Source of the DNA: Bin80 sp965261255
GTDB lineage: Bacteria; Bacteroidota; Rhodothermia; Rhodothermales; Bin80
DNA length: 64,000 nt
Reading direction: 5' to 3'
Assembly (NCBI GenBank): GCA_965261255.1
Contig: CBDHCQ010000004.1
Span: 1,426,001-1,490,000, forward strand
The translations under genes were made by a program, and so were the position numbers. This document shows positions 26,594-35,612 of this stretch, piece after piece (within the stretch, counting starts at the first letter, position 1; each line of letters begins with the position of its first letter). The notes below the pieces were generated by a model. The model saw only the letters and a program-made list of their open reading frames with translations. It did no database searches and had not been told where the DNA came from.

Positions 26594-27961
26594 GTGAACA
26601 AGTCATTATTGCTCTTATTGCCCTTGCTGGTGCCTTCCGCGCTTGCTCAGGTACGGGCGCCCAAACCCCTGGAGTTGAATTCAGACACCGGGGAAGGTCC
26701 TGTATTTGTAGTGCCGGTTAACGGCATGATTGATAATGGCTTGGCGCGTTATATCGACCGGGCTGTCGATGACGCAACCAGTCGTGGGGCGACGCTTACA
26801 GTCTTCGAGATTGACACATTTGGAGGACTGGTCGATGCCGCCGACAAAATCCGCAAGACGCTTTTGAATGCGGAGATGCCCACAGTTGCATTCATTGATA
26901 AGAATGCAGCTTCAGCCGGGGCATTGATCTCCTATGCTGCGGATCGCATTGTGATGGTGCCGGGGGCTTCAATCGGGGCGGCTACGGTGGTAGAAGGAGT
27001 AGGCGGAGAAGCTGCTCCAGACAAGTATCAGAGTTACATGCGCGGCCTTATGCGAGCCACGGCAGAGGCAAATGACCGTGATCCCCAGATTGCCGAATCT
27101 ATGGTGGATCCGTCCCTGGAAGTGGAAGGAGTCTCTGAAGAGGGTAAAGTATTGACTTTAAGTGCAGAGGAAGCGTTTGAACTCGGCGTAGCAGATCGGG
27201 TACTCGAGTCAGTCGATGAGTTGATTTCCGCCTATGGATTAGAGGCCCCCATGCTGGTGGCGCATCGCGAAACCGGTGCCGAACGATTACTCAGATTTCT
27301 GGGTTCTCCTGTAGTTCAGTCAATCCTTATGCTGATGATGCTGGGTGGATTGTACTTTGAGTTGCAAACACCTGGGGTGGGATTTCCCGGAGCGATAGCC
27401 CTGCTTGGAATAGCTCTCTTCTTTGCCCCTCATTACCTGTTGGGATTAGTCGAGATATGGGAGATACTGCTCTTTGCAATTGGAGTTGGATTAATACTGG
27501 TTGAGTTACTTTTACTCCCGGGGTTTGGGATTGCCGGAATATCTGGCTTGGTGTTGGTGTTATTTTCTCTTGTTGTCTCGCTGGTCGGTAACGTGGGGCT
27601 TTCATTTCCTCCGATAATGGATATTATGCCCAGTATCTACACCGTGGCAATAACACTGGTGGCACTGGTTATTGTTGCAGTTATGATGGGTCGTACACTC
27701 ACGCACACCGCTGCCTCAAATCCCTTCGTATTGCACCCTGAACTCAAAAGCAGCGAGGGTTATACGACCGCTGTTACACACTCGGAGTACATTGGCAGAG
27801 TAGGGCGGACGCTCACGGCCCTTAGACCGTCTGGTGCGATGCTGATTGACCAGGAGCGTGTTGATGTGATTACGGCGGGCGAGTATATTGATCAAGACGT
27901 ACAGGTCCAGGTGGTTAATGTGCGTGGCAACCGTGTCGAAGTTAGAATTCACGAATCCTAG
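26594..27961 (+). CDS. NfeD-family membrane serine protease (long form)
   Basis: 455 residues. A signal peptide (ending about SALAQ) is followed by a ClpP-like protease domain with the Ser-Lys dyad: Ser108 in NAASAGALIS and Lys144 in PDKYQSY. Four or more membrane segments follow (about 240-370), then a C-terminal OB-fold NfeD domain (YIGRVGRTLTALRPSG). Archaeal homologues cut the hydrophobic end of stomatin-like proteins; NfeD proteins usually act with SPFH/flotillin partners, none of which is next to it here. Start is GTG at 26594. A short-form NfeD gene begins two bases after its stop. Confidence 0.88.
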   Translation: MNKSLLLLLPLLVPSALAQVRAPKPLELNSDTGEGPVFVVPVNGMIDNGLARYIDRAVDDATSRGATLTVFEIDTFGGLVDAADKIRKTLLNAEMPTVAFIDKNAASAGALISYAADRIVMVPGASIGAATVVEGVGGEAAPDKYQSYMRGLMRATAEANDRDPQIAESMVDPSLEVEGVSEEGKVLTLSAEEAFELGVADRVLESVDELISAYGLEAPMLVAHRETGAERLLRFLGSPVVQSILMLMMLGGLYFELQTPGVGFPGAIALLGIALFFAPHYLLGLVEIWEILLFAIGVGLILVELLLLPGFGIAGISGLVLVLFSLVVSLVGNVGLSFPPIMDIMPSIYTVAITLVALVIVAVMMGRTLTHTAASNPFVLHPELKSSEGYTTAVTHSEYIGRVGRTLTALRPSGAMLIDQERVDVITAGEYIDQDVQVQVVNVRGNRVEVRIHES

Positions 27962-27963
27962 CT

Positions 27964-28446
27964 GTGGAAACTTTAATTCCCATTCTGTGCATTTTGGCAG
28001 GGCTCCTGCTGATAACCGTGGAGGTCTATTTGATCCCAGGATTCAACGTGATTGGTGTACTGGGTGCACTCCTCATTGTATTTGCGGTAGGGTACGCATA
28101 CAGTGAGTCCGGTATATTGGGTGGAACGATTGCCTTGGTAGGGACGCTGGGTAGCGGGGTGCTGTTGTTCGTTCTACTTTGGCGTTCAGGGGCATGGGAC
28201 AGGTTCATACTTTCAACCACGCTCAAGACAGAAGTTGATGAGGCTAGTCGCAGAAAAGATAAGCGTGCCCGCTATCTGGGGAAAACGGGAGTGGCTATTA
28301 CTCCGCTTCGGCCAACGGGAATTGTAGAGATTAATGGCGAAAGGATTGAAGTGGCCACCGAGGGCGAGTTCATTGCGGTAGGAAGCAATATCCGTATTGT
28401 TGCGATGGATCGTCGCCGATTCTTTGCGCGGTTGGATACTGCGTAG
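27964..28446 (+). CDS. NfeD-family protein, short form without protease domain
   Basis: 160 residues. Two or three membrane segments (LIPILCILAGLLLITVEVYL; GVLGALLIVFAVGYAY; GTLGSGVLLFVLLW) precede an OB-fold NfeD domain (YLGKTGVAITPLRPTG). It lacks the ClpP-like domain of the preceding gene and probably works with it or with a flotillin-like partner elsewhere. The start is GTG 27964, two bases after the upstream stop. Its stop is six bases from the end of the convergent TonB-receptor gene, with no obvious terminator between. Confidence 0.83.
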   Translation: METLIPILCILAGLLLITVEVYLIPGFNVIGVLGALLIVFAVGYAYSESGILGGTIALVGTLGSGVLLFVLLWRSGAWDRFILSTTLKTEVDEASRRKDKRARYLGKTGVAITPLRPTGIVEINGERIEVATEGEFIAVGSNIRIVAMDRRRFFARLDTA

Positions 28447-28452
28447 GTCAGG

Positions 28453-31242
28453 CTACCATTGTAGCCGAGCAGAGAATGTGAAAGTACGACGCAGCAGATA
28501 GCTCATTTCATCAGTCAGCCTCCGATTTTCGTCCTCAAATACACTCTGCTGTCGCAGGTATCGATGCGCGGGATTCGCACGATCAAAGGCATTGAGTACA
28601 TCAAGTCGCAGCTGCAATATGCTATTGCCAGCTCTGTCTCGAATGAATGCTGCCAAGGCAACGTCCAATTGACTGAATGGAGCAAGCTCATGCCCAGGTG
28701 CTGTGGGATTTGTGAAGGAGTAGCCATCAAAGGTTGGTATATCACTACGGTCTTGGTCTATATAGTAAATGTCTGATCCCAGGAGATCATAGTAAGTCTG
28801 CTGAAATCCCCATTTCCGCCCCCAGGCGCCTCGCCAGCGGACTGTTCCTTCCAGCAGCGGGATTGGTCGCACGACTATTTTGGTGTGGAACTGTCGGGGG
28901 ATATTCCAGGGAACAGGCAAAACCACAGGCTCTTCGTTGAGGAACGTATACTCCCGTCTTGATCCGCTGTACTCATAGCGCAGTTCAAGGTCAAACTTAT
29001 CACCCTTCCGCATTAGTTCAGCCGCTGTTCCGAATGCAAATCCATGGGTGTTTGTCACGAACTCATTAATGGCGGTGATCGGAGAGGCCTCCGTTTCCCG
29101 GCGCCAGAGCATCGGGTAATCAATTCTGTAAAGCCGGCGCTGATCCTTGTAGTAGTACTCAAATCCAAACTGCCAATAAGTCCAGAGCTGTGCTGACAGG
29201 TCAGCGCTGTAATGATAGGCAAGAGGTGCACGGTTGGTTTCGTCTATAGGCAGCCAAAAGCGGGTTGACGGGACAATCGTACTTGGGCTGATAGTGGCAA
29301 TCTCAAATTGATTCAGGAATTGATAATAGACACCGGTAGCAAGTCTAAGGGATACTCCATAGCCTCCTCTGTACGGAGATTTGAATAAAATAGCAGCACG
29401 TGGCTCCAAATGAAACCGGTCCTGTGCTTTTATCCAGGTCAGGCGGAAGCCTGTGGTTAGCTCCGTCCATGGCCAGGGGCTCCAAGTTTGCTGTACGTAC
29501 CCGGACGATGTGCGTGACTTGCGCTCATGTTCCAGAACACGGGGAAATACATGTTGGATGCTGAAGCGATGATTTGACCATGAGAGATCCCAGCCTGAAC
29601 GCACATGAAGCTGAGGAGTCGAGTAATCAATAGATAGGCCAAGATCATTATTCAAGAGACTGTTCTGGTCGCTGGTTTCTATGACATTATATTGGTACAG
29701 GCTGTAGGCTGCATGGACACTGTTTTGGCGGTCAAGTCCACCGTAATCATGCGAGAGTGCGTAATTCCCACGGCGCCACGAGGTACGCCAGCTAAAGAGA
29801 TCCGTGAGCTGTTGCTTCCAATAAATGCGCATGCTTTGATTCTCCCAGGCATGGCGGTCAGGAGGGACCTTTCTAGTACTGTCTGTTGCAGCTGACAGTA
29901 ATCTGCCTTCAAGCGCGCTGTTTCCTTGATACCAGGAGAAGCCTGCTTCTTTGTTGCTGGTCAATTCAAGTATTGTTGCAGCATGCAAATCGTTGAAGTT
30001 AATATCCGGCAACAGGGGCGCGGGAACGGTTTGGAGTCGATCGATAATCGCATTGTAGCCAGGCTCATTAATGCGTTTGAGCGGGTATATACTCGCACGC
30101 ATGAGAAATGCGTCGGGACGGTTCCAGTCTCTGAGCAGTCGATCAACGCTTTCACTGCGAAAATTATTCCACCAGTGATTCCAGATACTGCTCCTGAATG
30201 CCCCCATTACTGACACACCCGCCGGGCCAAGCTCCAATTTGTTGGCGATACAGCCGTCTAATGAAATTGGATCGACTTGCACTTCAATGGTTTTAGTTGC
30301 GTCAATTGAATGCTCGGCATTGATGACCCCCGCCAAATAGCTTCCATGTTCTGGATCAAAACCGGCTTTCCAGACGGTAACTTGTCGTATAGCACAGGAG
30401 TTAAAAGCTCCAAAGAGCCCCAAATGGATTGGTTTGAAAATTTTACTGCCATCAAGCAAGAATTGGTGTTCTCCGCGCGCCCCGCCCTGCATATGGATAT
30501 CATTTGTACTTAGGTCAACATACACTCCGGGTATATTGTAGAGATTAAGGACAATATCATCGGTTCCCACGCCAGCAGATTGTCTCAGGGTTTCGGGTCC
30601 ACGTGTATCCATGTCATGTGGATAGGGGCTCATGGCGGGGGGAAGTTCGCTAGGCAGGCGAGGAGCAGTAATTTCCGGCGCAGGGCCTCGTAGCGGCATG
30701 ACCCATTCAGATAGCCAGATTTCAATCAACAGGGTTGAGTCTGCAAGTAGTTCAACCTCTCGAATATCTGAATGGTAGCCGATATGGCTTATAGCAATTC
30801 TTGCTTGGCTACGTGGAGTTGTGGACAGGGAAAACTCTCCATTTAGGTCAGATACTGCGCCTTCCGACGTTCCGATAAGAAATATATGTGCACTTCTGAG
30901 TGGAATACCGGTTTCTTGTGCGCGGACAATTCCGGTGAGTATGGAGATTTCGTCAGGTGGAGGTTCCAGAACAAATGTGCCGCTGGGCTGTCGAGTGAAA
31001 GTCACCCTTGTTCCCCGGAGCAGGATCTCCAGATCCGATTCTGCATCGGTTGCAACAGGCCCGGTCCATTCCGTCCTTAGACCCTCCAGTGTACTAGAGG
31101 CATAGGATATATCCACACCCCAGGCCGCCTGGAATCGTTCGACCGCATCAAATAGATTTAGATGGGATTGCGCAACCGAGACCGACGCACCTCCTATAAG
31201 CACGACGGCCAGGCAAACTCCCCAACGAATTACAGCACGCAC
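28453..31242 (-). CDS. TonB-dependent outer-membrane receptor with STN and CarboxypepD-like domains
   Basis: 929 residues. A signal peptide (ending SVSVAQ) leads to an STN signalling domain (LFDAVERFQAAWGVDISYAS and on), then a carboxypeptidase-regulatory-like domain (ILTGIVRAQETGIPL to GYHSDIREVEL), a plug (GVGTDDIVLNLYNIPGVYVD; MQGGARGEHQFLLDGSKIF) and a large beta barrel ending in an aromatic residue (FSARLQW). It takes up an unknown ligand, using ExbB/ExbD/TonB energy. The STN domain and the upstream fecR and sigma genes indicate a Fec-type surface-signalling circuit in which ligand binding releases the sigma factor. The start is GTG 31242, 77 bases after fecR. Confidence 0.9.
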   Translation of the reverse strand: MRAVIRWGVCLAVVLIGGASVSVAQSHLNLFDAVERFQAAWGVDISYASSTLEGLRTEWTGPVATDAESDLEILLRGTRVTFTRQPSGTFVLEPPPDEISILTGIVRAQETGIPLRSAHIFLIGTSEGAVSDLNGEFSLSTTPRSQARIAISHIGYHSDIREVELLADSTLLIEIWLSEWVMPLRGPAPEITAPRLPSELPPAMSPYPHDMDTRGPETLRQSAGVGTDDIVLNLYNIPGVYVDLSTNDIHMQGGARGEHQFLLDGSKIFKPIHLGLFGAFNSCAIRQVTVWKAGFDPEHGSYLAGVINAEHSIDATKTIEVQVDPISLDGCIANKLELGPAGVSVMGAFRSSIWNHWWNNFRSESVDRLLRDWNRPDAFLMRASIYPLKRINEPGYNAIIDRLQTVPAPLLPDINFNDLHAATILELTSNKEAGFSWYQGNSALEGRLLSAATDSTRKVPPDRHAWENQSMRIYWKQQLTDLFSWRTSWRRGNYALSHDYGGLDRQNSVHAAYSLYQYNVIETSDQNSLLNNDLGLSIDYSTPQLHVRSGWDLSWSNHRFSIQHVFPRVLEHERKSRTSSGYVQQTWSPWPWTELTTGFRLTWIKAQDRFHLEPRAAILFKSPYRGGYGVSLRLATGVYYQFLNQFEIATISPSTIVPSTRFWLPIDETNRAPLAYHYSADLSAQLWTYWQFGFEYYYKDQRRLYRIDYPMLWRRETEASPITAINEFVTNTHGFAFGTAAELMRKGDKFDLELRYEYSGSRREYTFLNEEPVVLPVPWNIPRQFHTKIVVRPIPLLEGTVRWRGAWGRKWGFQQTYYDLLGSDIYYIDQDRSDIPTFDGYSFTNPTAPGHELAPFSQLDVALAAFIRDRAGNSILQLRLDVLNAFDRANPAHRYLRQQSVFEDENRRLTDEMSYLLRRTFTFSARLQW

Positions 31243-31319
31243 GGAAACGGAGCCTACGGGCCACTTATACTATACAAAGAGCAATATCCGCGTGGCTGGG
31301 TGGGTGCCGACTTCCTACT

Positions 31320-32279
31320 TTATGGTTTTTCAAGTACAAAACCACCCGGGACAGCGCGGTAATCACAAGCAGTATCCTTCAACTCACAAATGTCTCGAAT
31401 GATTTCCTCAGGGCCTTCCGGGGATTCTTTCAGAACGCCGATAGACATTGTCTCCAGAGCGGGAGATGCAATCGTGATCTCTATACCATAGCGTCGTTCG
31501 ATTTCTTCGACCACGTTGCCGAGGGGCTCATCGGAAAACTTGAAACCGCCATCTACCCATGCGCGCTGTATCGGGCCCTGTACAGACTCCATCACCAAGG
31601 GCGCTTGGCCATCGTGACGTACTTGGGCAGATTGCCCGGCAGCCAGGGTAACTGCCAATTCGGACGCCGTGACCGGAGTGACTCTAACCTGTCCTGAGCT
31701 AACAAACACGCGAGTTGCCGCATTGATCTCATCGGGCCATGACCGCACGTTAAAAGAGGTCCCCAGCACCTCAGTGTGTGCATCAAAAGACTCGACTACG
31801 AAGGGGGTAGAATTAGGAACTACGTTCAGGAAAATCTCTCCTTCACGGAGTATGAGCTTGCGTGATGTTTCGCCAAAACTATTCTTGTACTGTATATGTG
31901 TACCACTATTGAGAACGATTGAGCTTCCATCCGGTAGTTCATGTGTGAGCTGCTCACCGAATGGGGCAGTCACGGAAGTAGGTTGCTGTGTGAGCGTGAT
32001 ACCAACTGCCAGAACCACGGCGATGCATGCCGCCAAGGCAACAGCGACAGTCGTTCGAGGCACGCGCCGCCAGATAAAGACTCTTGTCAGGCGGGGGCGG
32101 GTTGCTTCCTCAATCATGGGCCACATTCCTGCACCCATTTGCCGGAAGTCATCAAGACGGGGCTCCTGAGAACAGTGCCATTCGGCAAGCTGCCAGGCTT
32201 CCAGCGTTTCAGCAAGTTCTGCGTGATCCAATTCGGACTGGACCTCGCGGGGAAGGGGGTGGTAAGGCTCTTTGTTCAT
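31320..32279 (-). CDS. FecR-family anti-sigma factor
   Basis: 319 residues. A cytoplasmic N-terminal part with the WHCSQEPR region, one membrane segment (about 77-97), a periplasmic FecR domain (from TAPFGEQLTHELPDGSSIVL to LGTSFNVRS) and a C-terminal DUF4974-like domain (VVEEIERRYGIEITI). In Fec systems it holds the ECF sigma factor until the receptor's signalling domain reports ligand. ATG 32279 overlaps the sigma-factor stop by four bases (ATGA), so the pair is translationally coupled. The receptor gene is next downstream. Confidence 0.91.
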   Translation of the reverse strand: MNKEPYHPLPREVQSELDHAELAETLEAWQLAEWHCSQEPRLDDFRQMGAGMWPMIEEATRPRLTRVFIWRRVPRTTVAVALAACIAVVLAVGITLTQQPTSVTAPFGEQLTHELPDGSSIVLNSGTHIQYKNSFGETSRKLILREGEIFLNVVPNSTPFVVESFDAHTEVLGTSFNVRSWPDEINAATRVFVSSGQVRVTPVTASELAVTLAAGQSAQVRHDGQAPLVMESVQGPIQRAWVDGGFKFSDEPLGNVVEEIERRYGIEITIASPALETMSIGVLKESPEGPEEIIRDICELKDTACDYRAVPGGFVLEKP

Positions 32280-32887
32280 ATAACCTGGGGGTCTTTACGG
32301 AACGCTTTCAGCTTGCCCCGGAGATCCCGGAGGGCGAGCATTAAATGCGTATTAACAGTTCTGGGTGTAAGATTCATGACTTCGGCAATCTCGGCGTGGG
32401 TAAGCCCCTCAAAACGGCTAAGCTTGAAGGCCTCGCGTCGGCGTTTAGGTAGACTTTCAATCCACTCGGAAACCTTTTCTTCCAAGACGGCAAAGTCCGC
32501 CTGTTCGTCTGGAGAGGGTACATTTTCAATAATGACCTCATCTGCATCTACGCTATTCGTATAGTGTGAGTCGCGGGCCAAGTTAAGTGCCCGGTTACGC
32601 ACCACGGTGTACATGAACCCAAGGATCGATTTACTAGGATCAAGGGTCTCTCTTTTCTCCCAGACCTTAACAAAGGCATCCTGCACAATGTCTCGAGAAG
32701 TATCTGCATCTCTTGTATATCGCCAAGCAAACCGGAGCAAAGCTGGATGTAGTTCCTCAAACAACTCCCGAAAAGCATCACGATCCGACCTCGCAATACG
32801 CCCGCTCAGTTGAGCAAACGTTGAAGACGAAGGTCTTGGCGTTTTCTGATCACTCAGTTCAGTTTCTGGTTTAACTGCTCGAGTCAT
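32276..32887 (-). CDS. ECF RNA polymerase sigma factor (FecI-like, Bacteroidota type)
   Basis: 203 residues. Region 2 is seen as AFRELFEELHPALLRFAW to DIVQDAFVKVWEKR and region 4 as LPKRRREAFKLSRFEGLTHAEIAEVMNLTPRTV, with the helix-turn-helix near the C-terminus. Together with FecR and the STN-bearing receptor this forms a complete cell-surface signalling operon, presumably activating its own genes. ATG 32887 is preferred over a GTG two codons upstream. An acidic and serine-rich N-terminal segment of about 30 residues precedes region 2. Confidence 0.9.
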   Translation of the reverse strand: MTRAVKPETELSDQKTPRPSSSTFAQLSGRIARSDRDAFRELFEELHPALLRFAWRYTRDADTSRDIVQDAFVKVWEKRETLDPSKSILGFMYTVVRNRALNLARDSHYTNSVDADEVIIENVPSPDEQADFAVLEEKVSEWIESLPKRRREAFKLSRFEGLTHAEIAEVMNLTPRTVNTHLMLALRDLRGKLKAFRKDPQVI

Positions 32888-32960
32888 ATACACGTATACT
32901 GACGTAGATGATGAACTTTAAATGCCCAAAATTGAAATTAATTTTAATTCCCGGAAAATA

Positions 32961-32973
32961 GGCCAAAATGGCC
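32961..32973. promoter_or_regulatory. short inverted repeat upstream of the sigma-fecR-receptor operon
   Basis: GGCCA-AAA-TGGCC (stem of five) in the AT-rich 128-base gap between the 3' end of the nupC-type gene and the sigma-factor start. It could be an operator for the sigma operon or part of the nupC terminator. The site is short and the call is tentative. Confidence 0.25.
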
Positions 32974-33015
32974 ATAATTTAGGCTAACCTAGAATTTACT
33001 TTAAGTCCAATTTTG

Positions 33016-34368
33016 TCAGGCTATAAGACCTGCAAGGGTAGCCGTCATTAGGTTTGCCAGCGTTCCCGCAAGTACTGCTTTAATGCCCAGTTCGGCAATT
33101 AGTGGCCGTTGATTGGGGGCTAGTGGAGAGATGCCGCCAATCTGGATTGCTATTGAGGAGAGGTTTGCAAAACCGCACAAAGCAAAAGTTGCCATGATCA
33201 TTGACTTTTGCCCGAGTTCTCCTTGCTGGATCATTTCGGCAAGCTGTAGAAAGGCGACGAATTCATTGGCGACAACCTTGTAGCCAAGCATTGATCCAAC
33301 GCTTACCACATCTTCAAGGGGAATTCCAATCAGCCATGCAATAGGCGCAAACGCCCAACCCAGGATGCTGCCCAATGTCAATTCGAGGCCGAATATTCCC
33401 CCGGCCCAACCCAGAATAAAATCTGCCATGGCTAACAGTGCAATGAAGGCTAGTAAAACTGCTGAGATCGTCAGCACGAGTTTGAGTCCTTCTCCGGCTC
33501 CGGTTGCAGCTGCATCTATAATATTTTTCGATTCACCCATCTTTGGGGTTACCACCTTTCCGAGAGTGGCCGGTCGGCCGGTTTCGGGAACCATGATTTT
33601 GCTTAGAATAATTGCCGCAGGCGCAGCCATCAGACTGGCACCCAGGAGGTGCTCTGCAAATCTGAGCTGCGCTACATCAAGGGGGATCCCCTGAGCCGTT
33701 GCATACGGGAGTGCCAGAAAGCCCACATAGGCGGCCATTACCCCACCGGCTATTGTGGCCATCCCCGCGGTCATGAGGGTCATGATTTCCGAGCGTGTCA
33801 TGCCTTCCAAATAGGGCCGAATCACCAGAGGAGCTTCTGTTTGGCCTATGAACACATTAGCAGCAACCGATAAAGATTCTGCTCCGCTGGATTTGAGCAA
33901 TTTTGCTACGATTCGCGCCAAAGACTTTACAATCCATTGCATGACGCCCAAGTGATACAGAATACCCATCAATGCTCCAAAGAAAATGATAGTTGGAAGC
34001 ACTTGGAATACTATGGCATTCCCCCAACTTTGGCCGGTCACCAGTGGCGTTCCCGGTGCCATGCTTTCGGTTGGAGGGAGGGCTAGGTCACCAAACACAA
34101 ACCGGGCTCCCTCAGTCGAAAACTGCAAGGTCTTAACAAATGCATAACTGAGCCAGGAAAAAAAGACTTTCGGCCAACCAAGCGGGGAGAAAAACTCTCC
34201 CATGGCATCGCCTTGGAGGATAAGCACTGCCAGGACTACTTGTGCTAGAAGTCCTAAACAGATAAGACGCCAATTGGCCAGACGGCGGTTTTCTGAAATC
34301 AGTAATGCAAGCCCGATCACCGTTGAGAGTCCTACAATCGCTCGGACAAAAGAAACAGCAAATTCCAT
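33016..34368 (-). CDS. concentrative nucleoside transporter (NupC/CNT family)
   Basis: 450 residues with about ten membrane segments. CNT hallmarks are present: FIGQTEAPLVIRPYL in the middle and CGFANLSSIAIQIGG near the C-terminus, with EFVAFLQLAEM before it. Imports nucleosides with sodium or protons through the inner membrane. It starts with ATG 34368. About 33 bases upstream is a perfect 9-bp inverted repeat (34401-34423), a likely operator, which would fit control by a nucleoside- or deoxynucleoside-responsive repressor. It appears monocistronic. Confidence 0.92.
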   Translation of the reverse strand: MEFAVSFVRAIVGLSTVIGLALLISENRRLANWRLICLGLLAQVVLAVLILQGDAMGEFFSPLGWPKVFFSWLSYAFVKTLQFSTEGARFVFGDLALPPTESMAPGTPLVTGQSWGNAIVFQVLPTIIFFGALMGILYHLGVMQWIVKSLARIVAKLLKSSGAESLSVAANVFIGQTEAPLVIRPYLEGMTRSEIMTLMTAGMATIAGGVMAAYVGFLALPYATAQGIPLDVAQLRFAEHLLGASLMAAPAAIILSKIMVPETGRPATLGKVVTPKMGESKNIIDAAATGAGEGLKLVLTISAVLLAFIALLAMADFILGWAGGIFGLELTLGSILGWAFAPIAWLIGIPLEDVVSVGSMLGYKVVANEFVAFLQLAEMIQQGELGQKSMIMATFALCGFANLSSIAIQIGGISPLAPNQRPLIAELGIKAVLAGTLANLMTATLAGLIA

Positions 34369-34400
34369 GAAATGTCTGTCATACAGGAGAATCAGTCCCG

Positions 34401-34423
34401 TACTTAAAGTGATGCTTTAAGTA
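34401..34423. promoter_or_regulatory. perfect 9-bp inverted repeat upstream of nupC-type gene
   Basis: TACTTAAAG-TGATG-CTTTAAGTA: two perfect 9-base arms with a five-base spacer, 33 bases upstream of the transporter ATG on the minus strand. The arm length, AT-richness and position fit a repressor operator. As a terminator it fits poorly, because no T-run follows on either strand at the right side (the poly-A/T tract at 34430-34437 lies beyond a GC patch). Confidence 0.45.
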
Positions 34424-34526
34424 TGGGGCAAAAAAAAGCTATTTTAAGGAAGGTGCAAGAGCGAGCTTGCACGAGATAAGGAAACGGGTGTCGGTCCCCG
34501 AGCAAATCTCCATTTCTACAATACTG

Positions 34527-34787
34527 CTACACTGCCGTCCTGAAATCCACACGGTACGACACATCTGTGTGAAAAGCCGGGACGAATGATCCGTTCAAAG
34601 CAACCCCTAAGCTTGAAGCCATCGTTGCCCCCCTGCGACTGACTCGCTCATTGTGTCGGGGATCGTAAACGACTAACCCAGTAACGTAGGTTTGCAGGAT
34701 ACCGGCGATCCAACCGGACGAGGAAGAGTTTTCCATAGCTGAGTCATGTCTGACAGAAAATAGGTATTTTCCGGCAGACACAATCAT
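34527..34787 (-). CDS. hypothetical 86-residue protein, possibly a remnant
   Basis: A short frame starting at ATG 34787 with GGAG close upstream. I recognise no family. The last part alternates polar and hydrophobic residues (VALNGSFVPAFHTDVSYRVDF), which resembles beta-barrel strands, so it could be a leftover of an outer-membrane protein gene. It sits in the gap between nupC and the SRPBCC gene. It may equally be a chance frame. Confidence 0.25.
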   Translation of the reverse strand: MIVSAGKYLFSVRHDSAMENSSSSGWIAGILQTYVTGLVVYDPRHNERVSRRGATMASSLGVALNGSFVPAFHTDVSYRVDFRTAV

Positions 34788-34804
34788 ATTCTCCAGGATT
34801 AGTC

Positions 34805-35446
34805 ATGCTCCTTGATGTTGCACCCCATCTTGACGCCGCAGAGCGTTCCGTCGTATATCTTGATCACAATGGGAAGGCGGCCAGCAAAGTCATACTTTCG
34901 CGTAGCTATGTGACGACGGTCGACGACCTGTGGGATGCCCTGACGAACGGCGATCGCATTCCGCAATGGTTCCTGCCGATTAGCGGCGATCTGGAAGTCG
35001 GTGGTCATTTTCAGTTTGAGGGCAACGCAGGGGGCACCATCACTGCCTGCAAGCGGTTGTCGTATCTGGCAGTCACATGGGAGTTCGGCCCCCATGTCAG
35101 TTGGGTGGAGGCTCGGGTATCGGACGATGAGGCCGGCTGTGCTCGTCTCACCTTGGTGCACACTGCCCATCTTTCCGAGCAGTGGGATGAGTACGGCGCA
35201 GGTGCCACAGGCGTGGGCTGGGAGATGGGCCTTGTAGGGCTCGCTCTTCATATTGACCAGCCCGAGGAGCCCAAGCCGGACGCAGCTACATTCCATATCA
35301 CGCCCTACGGCAAGGCGCTCCTAACGGGTAGCAGCGAGGCGTGGGGGGAGGCGTCCATTAGTGGCGGCACGGACGCAGAAGCCGCCCGGGCAGCTGCGGG
35401 GCGCACGACCGCGTTCTACACCGGCGAAGTGGTTGACGAGGGCTGA
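34805..35446 (+). CDS. SRPBCC/AHSA1-like domain protein
   Basis: 213 residues. The SRPBCC (START/Bet v1-like) fold is suggested by SYVTTVDDLWDALTNGDRIPQWFLPISGDLEVGG and the strand pattern leading to VTWEFG and ARLTLVHTAH; such AHSA1-type proteins bind hydrophobic ligands or act as Hsp90 co-chaperone homologues, with unknown function in most bacteria. The C-terminal 60 residues are an extra Ala/Gly-rich part. The gene is markedly GC-richer than its flanks (39 of 60 bases at 35161-35220), and its closest look-alikes that I know are in high-GC Actinobacteria, so recent transfer is likely. It stands alone before pcrA. Confidence 0.78.
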   Translation: MLLDVAPHLDAAERSVVYLDHNGKAASKVILSRSYVTTVDDLWDALTNGDRIPQWFLPISGDLEVGGHFQFEGNAGGTITACKRLSYLAVTWEFGPHVSWVEARVSDDEAGCARLTLVHTAHLSEQWDEYGAGATGVGWEMGLVGLALHIDQPEEPKPDAATFHITPYGKALLTGSSEAWGEASISGGTDAEAARAAAGRTTAFYTGEVVDEG

Positions 35447-35612
35447 TTGTTCTCCGCTACTCCCGGACAACTGTGGCAAGAACGGCCATGAGATCTGTTC
35501 CACAACTGCCGCAATCTTGTTCCAAACATCACTGTTTTTGGGGGATACAATCAGATACATGGCCGCCACATTTAACCATTATCTTGGGCTCTTCTAGAAC
35601 GATTCTGCTGTA

